Below are positions 39,932 through 48,718 of a DNA stretch of 64,000 bases, piece after piece. Location of the stretch: contig JAUIGO010000004.1 in assembly GCA_030429955.1 (NCBI GenBank), positions 1 to 64,000 of the forward strand. Direction: 5' to 3'. The stretch's first letter is position 1, and each line of letters opens with the position of its first letter. The position numbers were made by a program, and so were the translations under genes. The notes beneath the pieces are model-generated. The model made no database searches. It saw only the letters and a program-made list of their open reading frames with translations, and was not told the origin of the DNA. This DNA is from Bacteroidia bacterium. Lineage in GTDB: Bacteria; Bacteroidota; Bacteroidia; Flavobacteriales; Flavobacteriaceae.

Positions 39932-42214
39932 TTATTTATTATTAGTAATTAACTGATTTACCAAAACCTTTAATTCGGCGACATCATTTTCAAGTTGTCC
40001 TAATTGCGACTGTTTGCTGTTTACTGTGGTCTGCAAACTTTCTATAATCTCTTGTTGCTCTTGTATGGCATTGATTAATACTGGAATCAATTCGGTGTAG
40101 CTCACGCTTAAGGTGTTGTTTTCGTTATTGGCAGTGTGTACCAGTTCAGACATAATGGGTTGTACTTCTTGAGCAATTAAGCCCAACGATTTGTGGGTTT
40201 GCTCACCACGGTTTTTCCAGTAGTATTGTTTGGGTGCCAATTGCAAGACTTCGGTTAAACCATATTGCAGGGTTTCTATATCGCGTTTTAACCTACGGTC
40301 GCTACTGTGCACCACAGCACCACCAGCATAGACATCGCCACCATCGTTTTGTAAAAAGATAGGTGAAGCCGCACCATTGTTTCTGCCCATAATCTCGTTA
40401 TTGTCTATTACCATATTAACACCTGTAACATCACCCAAAACCATATACCCAGAGGTGTTGGTATAAGAGGCATCTGTACCACCTGTAATATGTAATTTGG
40501 TGGTTGGTGTGTTGGTGGTAATACCCATATTACCATTTTTAAGTACAGTTAACGCATTTTGTCTAGTAGTAGAGTTTCCATTCCCAACTTCAAACAAAGG
40601 GTCTGTAGCTACCCAAGATGTTGGACTACCACCTCCAATGTTATACTTTCCAATAGCTGTTGATATTTGCGCTTCTGCTTTTGTATTGTTTCCCATTGCT
40701 GTTGAGACAGCACCAGATGCTAATGTGCTACTTCCCATAGCTGTAGAAGAACTGCTTGATGCCATTGTATCAGATCCCATAGCTGTAGACTGAAAACCAG
40801 AAGCTGTTGTACTATATCCCATTGCTGTAGAAGTATCAGTAGAAGCTGTTGTATTATACCCCATTGCTATTGATGCATATCCTGATGCTTCTGTACTATC
40901 TCCCATTGCTGTTGAACGATTACCTGATGCTACAGTGCCATATCCCATTGCTGTAGAACTTGCTCCTGATGCGGTTGTATAACTTCCCGTTGCTGTTGAA
41001 TAGCTTCCTGAAGCTTCCGTATTATACCCCATTGCTGTTGAACGATTACCTGATGCGGTTGTAACACTTCCCAAGGCTGTGGCATTCTCACCTGATGCTT
41101 CAGTTGCATAGCCCATAGCAGTAGAAACGTATCCTGATGCTGTTGTTTCTAGACCGCTTACAAAAGAAAAATCTCCAGAAGCTCCAGAGCCTACACTTGT
41201 AAAGGAACTATAAGATAAATTAACTGCATTATTTCCTATATTGTCATAAAAATCTGGATTTCTCCCTATTAAGCGCCAACCTACGCCATTGCCTTCGTCT
41301 ATAGCTTCCAAGCCTGTGGCAACCACTGCTGTGTTTTCTAAATACTCTTTGGTAATCAAAGCTTTGGGGTCGGTTATTTCAGCTATATCAAAACTGGGTG
41401 CTGTAACGGTTCCGTTTTTTAAAATGGTTAAGGCGTTAGATGGTGTACCTCCTATACCATTGCCTACTTCCAAAAGTGGGTCGGTTTGTATCCAAGCTGT
41501 TGGGTTGCCACCACCTACGTTGCGCTGCCCCAAAGCCAAAGCCGCATAAGCATCGGCAGAGGTAATATAACCAAAAGCCGTGGCATAATCGGCAGACGCT
41601 GTATTACCATAATTATTTGCCATAGCATAACGTCCAGAAGCCAAGACTTGGCGTCCAGAGGCAAAGGCATAATCGCCAGTAGCACCAGAGTCGCCAGTGG
41701 TGTTGCTTTGGCTAACATCTACAGCTTCAAGCCCTATGTTTCCAAAATAACTGGGGTTTCTACCTACCAAACGGTAGCCTGTGCCATTGCCTTCGTCCAA
41801 GGTTTCCAGTCCGTTTACATTGGCTGCTGTGGTTGCGGTTTCGGCTTGTTTGGCATAAGGCACTGCCATAAACTGTGTGGTACCCATATCGGTAAGTCCG
41901 CCACCTGTGTTTATCTGTACGTTTAGGTAGTGGTCGTCTGTTGCCCAATCTATGGCATTAAAGGTTCCCGAAATGGGTGTGCCATTACCAATGTTTACCA
42001 TAACAATGCCATTGGCATCGGTTGTTGGTGCGTGACTTTCTTGATAGACATTGGTTTGTCCTGCGCCTTGTAAGATGGTGAATTGGATGGTGATTAAATC
42101 GTTGGCAACCACGTTGCCAGAACCATCTTTAATCAGGGCTTTGTAATTAATACCTTGTTGTGCGAACGTGATTCCTGACATAAGGAACACGAGCGTGAAA
42201 ATTAATTTTCTCAT
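39932..42214 (-). CDS. Trimeric-fibre-like surface protein with C-terminal S74 chaperone domain
   Basis: A 760-residue protein with a signal peptide (MRKLIFTLVFLMSGITFAQQ) and an N-terminal beta domain (QGINYKALIKDGSGNVVAND). A long middle region, about residues 350-525, consists of 14-residue repeats of the YadA/LbR-head type (STAMGY-T-ASG-). The C-terminal end carries a peptidase S74 intramolecular chaperone (SSDRRLKRDIETL, then SLGLIAQEVQPIM) and a final coiled coil. S74 domains fold trimeric beta fibres and then cut themselves off. It has no T9SS sorting domain, so its export route differs from that of its neighbour or depends on it. The repeats make the gene prone to length change. Confidence 0.85.
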   Translation of the reverse strand: MRKLIFTLVFLMSGITFAQQGINYKALIKDGSGNVVANDLITIQFTILQGAGQTNVYQESHAPTTDANGIVMVNIGNGTPISGTFNAIDWATDDHYLNVQINTGGGLTDMGTTQFMAVPYAKQAETATTAANVNGLETLDEGNGTGYRLVGRNPSYFGNIGLEAVDVSQSNTTGDSGATGDYAFASGRQVLASGRYAMANNYGNTASADYATAFGYITSADAYAALALGQRNVGGGNPTAWIQTDPLLEVGNGIGGTPSNALTILKNGTVTAPSFDIAEITDPKALITKEYLENTAVVATGLEAIDEGNGVGWRLIGRNPDFYDNIGNNAVNLSYSSFTSVGSGASGDFSFVSGLETTASGYVSTAMGYATEASGENATALGSVTTASGNRSTAMGYNTEASGSYSTATGSYTTASGASSTAMGYGTVASGNRSTAMGDSTEASGYASIAMGYNTTASTDTSTAMGYSTTASGFQSTAMGSDTMASSSSSTAMGSSTLASGAVSTAMGNNTKAEAQISTAIGKYNIGGGSPTSWVATDPLFEVGNGNSTTRQNALTVLKNGNMGITTNTPTTKLHITGGTDASYTNTSGYMVLGDVTGVNMVIDNNEIMGRNNGAASPIFLQNDGGDVYAGGAVVHSSDRRLKRDIETLQYGLTEVLQLAPKQYYWKNRGEQTHKSLGLIAQEVQPIMSELVHTANNENNTLSVSYTELIPVLINAIQEQQEIIESLQTTVNSKQSQLGQLENDVAELKVLVNQLITNNK

Positions 42215-42357
42215 TGTGATTCATTTTTAGGTTAATAGCGTTTTAAAAATTCTATGCTGAAACTACCTAAAATGAACTTTTTAGCACCTAACCTTATGGG
42301 ATAGGATTTTAAAAATAATTTTTATGTCATTGATTTTTAAGTATTTAAAAAATAGAT

Positions 42358-42447
42358 GTCATTGCGAGTGTAACGAAGCAATCTGTTAATTTGCAGCTCA
42401 AATTTTACAGATTGCCACGTCGCTCGTACCTCGCTTCTCGCAATGAC
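42358..42447. repeat. Large REP-like palindrome (GTCATTGCGAG family)
   Basis: GTCATTGCGAG (42358-42368) and CTCGCAATGAC (42437-42447) are perfect inverse copies. Inside are CGAAGCAATCTG and CAGATTGCCACGTCG arms. A further partial copy (TCGCAATGACG, to 42477) runs into the stop codon of the glycosyltransferase 9 gene. Confidence 0.8.
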
Positions 42448-42477
42448 AAGCGTGAAAAAGATCATTTCGCAATGACG

Positions 42478-43491
42478 TTATAGAATAGACTCTATTTTAT
42501 TTATGATTGTTTGTGGGGCAATACTTCCAGCAGCATTCTCGTATCCTTTTGGATAGGTCTTACCATAAACAGAGGTTGGTATTAACGGAAATTGCTCTCT
42601 ATTAGCTAGCAAGGCGTAATCATCTGGTTGGTTAAAAGGCGAAAAACCAGCATAAGGATGAGTAACTCCCCAAACTGTGACCACTTTTACACCAAGCATT
42701 GCTGCTAAATGAGCATTGCCAGAATCCATAGATAGCATTAGATTAAGATTTGAAATTAAATCTAATTCTTTATTCAAACTAAATTTACCAGCAACAGAAG
42801 TCGCGTTTTCAAATTGAGTTGCAATTCTATCTAGCTGAGCCGTTTCAGATTCTCCTCCTCCAAATAAGATAATGTTATTTTCTTTTGAAAGTTCGGCAAT
42901 CACTTTTTTCATTAACTCAAGAGGATACATTTTACCATCGTGTGCCGCAAAAGGTGCAATCCCAATATTCTTTTTATTTGATTTTATATACTGTTGAAGG
43001 TTACCTTTTAAAGCAACTGGTTGAGGAAATGTTGGGTTTTCTAAATCTATCTTAAAACCTAGTTGTTCAAAAACATTAGCATAACGTTGGTGAGTTGTAA
43101 CTAATTGTTTGAACTTTTTACCTGAGATTAGCGCTTTTTTTTGAGCTCTACCTTTATCAATTTGAGCAAATTGATTTATAGATAAAAGTCTTTTTAAAAC
43201 ATTACTTCGCAGCACCTTGTGAAGGTCTGCAACAGCATCAAAATTAAACTGTTTTAACTCTTTAGATAGTTTGTGTAATCCTAATAAGCCCTTGTGTTTC
43301 CCTTTTACATCGGCATTGTATACAGTAACATTTTTTAAATCTCTGAAAAAGGGACTAAAGAACTTTCTGGTAAGAATTGTGATATTTACATCTGGATACT
43401 GCTCAGTTAAAGCACGAATGACAGGAACTGTCATTGCCACATCTCCCATTGCTGAGAGACGAATAACTAGAATGTTTGTTGGTGTTGGCAT
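42478..43491 (-). CDS. Glycosyltransferase family 9 (heptosyltransferase-like)
   Basis: A 337-residue GT-B glycosyltransferase with ILVIRLSAMGDVAMTVPVIR at the N-terminus and the donor-site block LSMDSGNAHLAAMLGVKVVTVWG in the C-terminal half, as in ADP-heptose:LPS heptosyltransferases. It should add a sugar to lipopolysaccharide core or a similar acceptor on the cytoplasmic face of the membrane. The DUF4254 gene upstream is its usual partner in Bacteroidota. The stop codon lies against a REP-like repeat. Confidence 0.87.
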   Translation of the reverse strand: MPTPTNILVIRLSAMGDVAMTVPVIRALTEQYPDVNITILTRKFFSPFFRDLKNVTVYNADVKGKHKGLLGLHKLSKELKQFNFDAVADLHKVLRSNVLKRLLSINQFAQIDKGRAQKKALISGKKFKQLVTTHQRYANVFEQLGFKIDLENPTFPQPVALKGNLQQYIKSNKKNIGIAPFAAHDGKMYPLELMKKVIAELSKENNIILFGGGESETAQLDRIATQFENATSVAGKFSLNKELDLISNLNLMLSMDSGNAHLAAMLGVKVVTVWGVTHPYAGFSPFNQPDDYALLANREQFPLIPTSVYGKTYPKGYENAAGSIAPQTIINKIESIL

Positions 43492-43509
43492 CTCAGCTTA
43501 ATTGATGAG

Positions 43510-43529
43510 ATTCCTGCCTACGCAGGAAT
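43510..43529. repeat. CTAC-loop hairpin after the DUF4254 gene
   Basis: ATTCCTGC-CTAC-GCAGGAAT, identical to the element at 21634. It directly abuts the DUF4254 stop codon and lies 18 bp upstream of the glycosyltransferase 9 start. Confidence 0.75.
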
Positions 43530-44138
43530 TTATTTTTGTGAACGAAGTACAGGATTCAATTCGTCATCATTGTACATTTTCATTTGCTTATACACCTTCA
43601 TATATTTATCGCCTTTACTAATATCGTCAAGTAATGTATCAATCGCTGTTGATAAATCAACTCTTTGTTCTAAAAGCACATTAAGTTTTGTTTGGCAAGC
43701 ATTTCTATGTGCTTCAGAAGCATCAGCACGTGTTGCTTCTTCATTCATGTGATAAATTTTTAAAGCCAAAATAGACAACCTATCAATTCCCCAAGCTGGG
43801 CTTTCAGTATTAATTGTAGCATCACTTTTTACAGACACATTTTTATACTTTTCAAGAAAATAGCTATCAATAAATTCAACCATGTCTGTTCTGTCTTGGT
43901 TGGAAGTATCAATCTGACGTTTCAGTTTTAAAGCAGCAACTGGGTCTATTTGCGGATCGCGAATAATATCTTCGTAATGCCATTGAACTGTGTCAATCCA
44001 ACATTTTCTGTATAACAAATGCTCTAGCAAGTTTGAATCTTTATCATACACATTTGTAAATGACTGATCAACAGTATTTACTACGTGGTATTTTTCTATT
44101 ACGTCTTGAAATATCTTATTGGCTTTTTCTGAAAACAT
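43530..44138 (-). CDS. DUF4254 protein
   Basis: A 202-residue cytoplasmic, mostly alpha-helical protein of the DUF4254 family (NLLEHLLYRKCWIDTVQWHY, then WGIDRLSILALKIYHM). The family is common in Bacteroidota and usually neighbours a glycosyltransferase 9 gene, as here, so a role linked to lipopolysaccharide core synthesis is suspected. The biochemical activity is unknown. It is divergent from upp with a 66-bp gap. Confidence 0.85.
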   Translation of the reverse strand: MFSEKANKIFQDVIEKYHVVNTVDQSFTNVYDKDSNLLEHLLYRKCWIDTVQWHYEDIIRDPQIDPVAALKLKRQIDTSNQDRTDMVEFIDSYFLEKYKNVSVKSDATINTESPAWGIDRLSILALKIYHMNEEATRADASEAHRNACQTKLNVLLEQRVDLSTAIDTLLDDISKGDKYMKVYKQMKMYNDDELNPVLRSQK

Positions 44139-44204
44139 ATTTTTTTGCTTTAGAATGCAAATATACTTCTAATTGTTAACTTTACTAATGCTAAAATCAA
44201 CGAA

Positions 44205-44861
44205 ATGCAAATTCATAAATTTTCCGATAAGAGTTCTGTTTTAAACACATTTGTTTCAGAAATTCGTTCCATTGACATTCAGAATGACAGAATGCGCTTT
44301 AGAAGAAACATTGAGCGTATAGGCGAAGTTTTAAGTTATGAAATGAGTAAAATTCTAAGTTCTGAATCCATTTCTGTTAAAACACCTTTGGGCAACTCTT
44401 TGTTAAATGTGCCAAAAGATGATATAGTTATATGTTCTATTTTAAGAGCAGGTTTACCTTTTCATAATGGCATACTAAACTATTTTGACAAAGCTGAAAA
44501 TGCTTTTATTTCGGCCTATAGACATCATTTAAACAGCAAGGATTTTGAAATTATTGTTGAATATATTGCGAGCCCAAATCTGGAAAACAAAACGCTTGTT
44601 TTGGTAGATCCAATGCTAGCAACAGGACAATCTTTAGCCTTAACTTATGAGGCATTAAAATCTCATGGAATACCAAAACAAATACATCTTTTAAGTGTTA
44701 TTGGTTCTCAAACTGGAGTAGATTATATAATGGATAAGTTTCCAGAAAACACACATTTATGGATAGCTGCTATTGATGAAACCTTAAATGAGAAAGGCTA
44801 CATTGTTCCTGGATTAGGTGATGCTGGTGATTTAGCTTTTGGCTCTAAGCTAAAAAACTAA
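44205..44861 (+). CDS. upp: Uracil phosphoribosyltransferase
   Basis: A 218-residue enzyme that makes UMP from uracil and PRPP in pyrimidine salvage. The PRPP-binding motif is LVDPMLATGQ (133-142) and the uracil-binding end is YIVPGLGDAGDLAFG. The length is normal. The 3' end overlaps the convergent DUF6427 gene by 12 bp with no room for a separate terminator. Confidence 0.96.
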   Translation: MQIHKFSDKSSVLNTFVSEIRSIDIQNDRMRFRRNIERIGEVLSYEMSKILSSESISVKTPLGNSLLNVPKDDIVICSILRAGLPFHNGILNYFDKAENAFISAYRHHLNSKDFEIIVEYIASPNLENKTLVLVDPMLATGQSLALTYEALKSHGIPKQIHLLSVIGSQTGVDYIMDKFPENTHLWIAAIDETLNEKGYIVPGLGDAGDLAFGSKLKN

Positions 44862-45773
44862 CTGTGCAATTGGTGTAAAAACAAGCAACCATACATACAC
44901 TTCAGCAAACCAAGTTTCTTTTATAGATTCAATGTAGTTGGTCATTATTATGGCAAGTGGCGCAAACATAAAAATAAACTCACTTCCATTTTTGTTAGGC
45001 CCAATCACAATTATTGTTATTCCAATAATTAAAGCAATTAATATTAAAATAAATGAAGGTCTGTAAGCTCTTGATTTGTCTTGTAGCTTTTTTATATAAA
45101 AAAACAAAGCCCAAATTCCTAACGATAAAATAATAGTGATGGAAATTATAAGGCTCAATTTATTATAGTTTGAAAAATCAAAGCTAAACCCATCAATGTA
45201 CATATAAATATCACCAAAAGAATTTTCGGTAACTATATAATAACTTATAACAATTAAAATTACGGTAAGGATTCCTGTAAAAGGAATGATCCAATTATTT
45301 ACTTGCCCAATGGAAAAAAATATCAGTGCAGTAAATACTAAGATTAAAAACAAAATAGACCAAAAATAAAACAATGAAGCTAAAGCGATCCAAAAAGCAG
45401 CATCAAATAATTTCTTTTTGATATACAAGTTTGAACGTAAACTAATAATACGTCTAATAGCAAATAATATAAAAACATTAGATATAATAATATTTCCATG
45501 TTGTATTGTTTCTGGAATACAAGCTAGAAATAAACTAAAAAATAGAATTTTGAAGCTATTTTGCTTTGTAAGGTTATTCTTGTTTACAAAAAAAGAGAGT
45601 ACAAATATAGATAGTAATGTAACTCCATATAATAGCAACTCTTTTAGTATTTGAAAGGCATTTATGCCATTTGAATAATACCCAGATCTAACAACTAAAA
45701 ACAGTGCCAATACAAAAAAGGACACAAGTACGAGATGAATTGGTTTAGAAGTGCTAAAAAATCTTGTAATCAT
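44850..45773 (-). CDS. DUF6427 membrane protein
   Basis: A 307-residue protein with about nine to ten hydrophobic segments, starting ITRFFSTSKPIHLVLVSFF, of the type I know as DUF6427. It is confined to flavobacteria and relatives and lies, as here, between upp and a DUF6341 gene. The fold resembles small O-antigen-polymerase-like membrane proteins, but no catalytic motif is evident and no function is assigned. Confidence 0.72.
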   Translation of the reverse strand: MITRFFSTSKPIHLVLVSFFVLALFLVVRSGYYSNGINAFQILKELLLYGVTLLSIFVLSFFVNKNNLTKQNSFKILFFSLFLACIPETIQHGNIIISNVFILFAIRRIISLRSNLYIKKKLFDAAFWIALASLFYFWSILFLILVFTALIFFSIGQVNNWIIPFTGILTVILIVISYYIVTENSFGDIYMYIDGFSFDFSNYNKLSLIISITIILSLGIWALFFYIKKLQDKSRAYRPSFILILIALIIGITIIVIGPNKNGSEFIFMFAPLAIIMTNYIESIKETWFAEVYVWLLVFTPIAQLVF

Positions 45774-45793
45774 TTAAAGAGTTCGTATATTTG
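45764..45793 (+). promoter_or_regulatory. Promoter of the DUF6341 gene
   Basis: TTG at 45764-45766, a 19-bp spacer and TATATTTG at 45786-45793 match the Bacteroidota consensus. The predicted start is near 45799. The elements overlap the first codons of the divergent DUF6427 gene. Confidence 0.75.
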
Positions 45794-45817
45794 TACTGTA
45801 AATATAATATTATTACG

Positions 45818-46045
45818 ATGAAAGATTTTTTTTACGCCATACAAGATTTGTTTGTGGATTTTTTATTTGCGCCATTTGATGCTTTAAGAACATTGGAATT
45901 AGATAATTGGTGGACAGCAAATATTGTTTCATGGTTATTTATCATTATTGGCATAGTTGCATTTACATATTGGATGTTACAGCTTAAAGGATTTAATGAT
46001 AGAAACGAAGAAGATAAAAGTATTACTTCTCATTCGTATTTATAA
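45818..46045 (+). CDS. DUF6341-like small membrane protein
   Basis: A 75-residue protein with an amphipathic N-terminus (KDFFYAIQDLFVDFLFAPFD) and one transmembrane helix (about 37-56), then a short polar tail. I recognise it as the flavobacterial DUF6341 type. The ATG at 45818 is chosen because it lies just after a good promoter; the upstream in-frame codons precede or overlap the predicted transcription start. Its end overlaps the convergent purD gene by 6 bp. Function unknown. Confidence 0.75.
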   Translation: MKDFFYAIQDLFVDFLFAPFDALRTLELDNWWTANIVSWLFIIIGIVAFTYWMLQLKGFNDRNEEDKSITSHSYL

Positions 46046-47311
46046 ATCGAAACCAATATCCTTACGATAATACATCTTATCAAAGTGTAGTTTTTCTATA
46101 TTTTGATAAGATTTTTTTATGGCCTCTTTGTAAGTATTTCCATAAGACGTAATTGCCATAACTCTACCTCCAGAGGTTACAACTTTACCATCTTTAAGTG
46201 TTGCTCCTGCATGAAAAGGAATAGAATCTGTGATGTTTTGAATTCCTGAAATTTCTTTGCCTTTCTCATACGCTTCTGGATAACCACCAGATACAAGCAT
46301 TACAGTTGTGGCTGCTCGTTCATCAATTTCAATGTTAATTTTATCTAAGGTTTGATTGGCTATTGCTTGGAAAATTTCAACCAAATCATTTTTAAGTCTT
46401 GGTAGCACGACTTCGGTTTCTGGATCACCCATTCTAACATTGTACTCTATCACTTTAGGATCGTCACCAACTTTAATCAAACCAATAAATACAAACCCTT
46501 TATAAGGCAAATTATCTTTTTGTAATCCTTCAATTGTAGGTTTTACTATGCGTTCTTCAATTTTGTTTAAAAATTCTGGTGTAGCAAAAGGTACAGGAGA
46601 GATTGCTCCCATACCTCCAGTATTTAAGCCTGTATCTCCTTCTCCAATGCGTTTGTAATCTTTAGCTGTTGGTAGAATTTTATAGTTTTTCCCATCAGTC
46701 AAAACAAAACAACTCAATTCAATACCATCAAGAAATTCTTCTATAACCACCTTGGTACTTGCTTTGCCAAACTTGGCATCAACCAACATGTTTTTCAATT
46801 CCGTTTTAGCTTCACTTAGATCATTTAAAATTAAAACCCCTTTCCCAGCAGCTAATCCATCAGCTTTCAATACATAAGGAGCTTTTAGTGTTTCTAAAAA
46901 CCTGTAACCCTCTTCAACATTATTCTTGTTAAAGCTTTTGTATGCAGCAGTTGGGATGTGATGTCGCATCATGAATTCCTTGGCAAATTCTTTACTCCCT
47001 TCTAACTCAGCTGCAGCTTTTTCAGGACCTATAATAGCAACGTGTTTTAAATCATTGTCGTTTAAAAAGTAGTCGTGAACGCCTTGAACCAAAGGGTCTT
47101 CTGGTCCAACAACAACCATATCTATTTGTTTGTCAATTACAAGTGCTTTTATGGCGTCAAAATCTGTTACAGAAATATTGATGTTTTCTGCAATACTATC
47201 TGTTCCAGAATTTCCAGGTGCTACAAAAAGGTTATTACATAAAGGGCTTTGAGCTGTTTTCCAAGCAAAGGTATGTTCTCTTCCTCCAGAACCAAGTATT
47301 AAAATATTCAT
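46040..47311 (-). CDS. purD: Phosphoribosylamine-glycine ligase
   Basis: A 423-residue ATP-grasp enzyme for the second step of purine synthesis. The N-terminus ILILGSGGREHTFAWK, the ATP-grasp blocks YVLKADGLAAGKGV and IEYNVRMGDPETEVV, and the C-terminal SGGRVMAITSYG are characteristic. The length is typical. It is divergent from the CapK-like ligase gene. Confidence 0.97.
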   Translation of the reverse strand: MNILILGSGGREHTFAWKTAQSPLCNNLFVAPGNSGTDSIAENINISVTDFDAIKALVIDKQIDMVVVGPEDPLVQGVHDYFLNDNDLKHVAIIGPEKAAAELEGSKEFAKEFMMRHHIPTAAYKSFNKNNVEEGYRFLETLKAPYVLKADGLAAGKGVLILNDLSEAKTELKNMLVDAKFGKASTKVVIEEFLDGIELSCFVLTDGKNYKILPTAKDYKRIGEGDTGLNTGGMGAISPVPFATPEFLNKIEERIVKPTIEGLQKDNLPYKGFVFIGLIKVGDDPKVIEYNVRMGDPETEVVLPRLKNDLVEIFQAIANQTLDKINIEIDERAATTVMLVSGGYPEAYEKGKEISGIQNITDSIPFHAGATLKDGKVVTSGGRVMAITSYGNTYKEAIKKSYQNIEKLHFDKMYYRKDIGFDL

Positions 47312-47347
47312 GTTGAGTTGTGTTTGCGCAAAAATAAAATTAATGCC

Positions 47348-48718
47348 ATGAATACACGACTTTTTTTTATTTACTTTACGAAAAATATACCTTTAAGTTT
47401 GAATTTGTTTGATTTTTCATTGCGTTTTAATGGCTTTCCTATAGGAAAAGCAAAAATTGCATTAGAGGAAATTCAGCAAAAAAATAATATTGATTTTGAT
47501 GAATATGTTCTTTCGAAAAAACAAGAGATTGTAGCTTACCATCTAAAGCATAATCCTTATTATAAATTGCTGGCAAAAGCTACAAATCCTAAAGATTGGA
47601 ATACAGTTCCAATTATGACAAAACGTGATTTGCAGTATCCTTTACATAAACGATTATCTAATGATTTCACAACTAAAAACGTTTATGTTAACAAAACTTC
47701 AGGTTCGTCTGGCGACCCATTTATCTTTGCAAAAGATAAATTCTGTCATGCACTAACTTGGGCAATTATTAAAGATCGGTTTGGATGGTTTGATTTAGAT
47801 TTTAACACCTCAAAGCAAGCGCGTTTTTATGGTATTCCATTAGATAAAAAAGGATATTATAAAGAACGATTTAAGGACGTTTTGAGTAATAGGTATCGTT
47901 TTTCTGTGTTCGATTTGAGCGATTCAGCTTTTGAAAACCTTTTGAAAAAATTCTCAACAACTCAATTTGACTATATCAATGGTTATGCGAGTCCAATTGT
48001 TCAATTTGCAAAATTTTTGAAGCGAAAAAATATTGTTTTAAATCTAATCTGTCCTACTTTAAAATCATGTGTTGTGACTTCTGAAATGTTGTTTGATGAT
48101 GATAAAAAACTCATGGAATCTCAATTTGGAGTTCCAATTATTAATGAATATGGAGCATCAGAATTAGACTTAATTGCGTTTCAAAACACAAAAGGAGAAT
48201 GGCAAATTAATAGCGAAACATTGTTTGTAGAAATAGTAGATGATCACAACAATATTCTTCCGTTAGGAGAAGAAGGCAAAATTATTATTACTTCACTGTA
48301 TAATAAAGCGCATCCATTTATACGATATGATATAGGTGATGTTGGTGTTCTATCAAAACAAAGCACAACAAAGAAGCCAATTCTAAAAAAACTCATAGGT
48401 AGAACTAATGATATTGCTATTCTTCCAAGTGGAAAAGTAGCAGCTGGGTTAACTTTTTATTACATCACTAAAAGTATAATTGAAGACAATGGAAATGTAA
48501 AGGAGTTTGTGATTGAGCAGCATGAAAAAGACACATTTAAAATTATTTATGTAAGTTCTGATGAACTTTCAGAAAAAAAGAAGACTTCCATCACAAATGA
48601 AATGGAACGTTACCTAGAAAATGGACTGCAAATTATTTTTGAACGACAAAATCAATTACAACGATCAAAAAGTGGTAAATTGAAACAGTTCTCATCATTA
48701 ATAACTAAGCTACATTAG
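47348..48718 (+). CDS. CapK/PaaK-like AMP-forming ligase-family protein
   Basis: A 456-residue protein of the phenylacetate-CoA-ligase/CapK branch of adenylate-forming enzymes. It has the P-loop-like NKTSGSSGDPF, the NEYGASELD motif and the IRYDIGDVG block. Members in polysaccharide clusters are thought to activate an acid used to decorate the sugar. The ATG at 47348 is preferred over an upstream in-frame start that lies within the purD promoter region. The stop overlaps the GTG start of the next glycosyltransferase by one base, so the two are coupled. The substrate cannot be read from the sequence. Confidence 0.8.
   Translation: MNTRLFFIYFTKNIPLSLNLFDFSLRFNGFPIGKAKIALEEIQQKNNIDFDEYVLSKKQEIVAYHLKHNPYYKLLAKATNPKDWNTVPIMTKRDLQYPLHKRLSNDFTTKNVYVNKTSGSSGDPFIFAKDKFCHALTWAIIKDRFGWFDLDFNTSKQARFYGIPLDKKGYYKERFKDVLSNRYRFSVFDLSDSAFENLLKKFSTTQFDYINGYASPIVQFAKFLKRKNIVLNLICPTLKSCVVTSEMLFDDDKKLMESQFGVPIINEYGASELDLIAFQNTKGEWQINSETLFVEIVDDHNNILPLGEEGKIIITSLYNKAHPFIRYDIGDVGVLSKQSTTKKPILKKLIGRTNDIAILPSGKVAAGLTFYYITKSIIEDNGNVKEFVIEQHEKDTFKIIYVSSDELSEKKKTSITNEMERYLENGLQIIFERQNQLQRSKSGKLKQFSSLITKLH

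Noticed and set aside
40640-41160. Regular repeats that could suggest a CRISPR array
   Set aside because: The period is 42 bp without unique spacers and the repeats translate into 14-residue YadA-head units in the fibre protein.
41289-41926. Plus-strand ORFs inside the S74 fibre gene
   Set aside because: They mirror the Ala/Ser/Gly/Thr-rich repeats on the other strand and have no signal or domain pattern.
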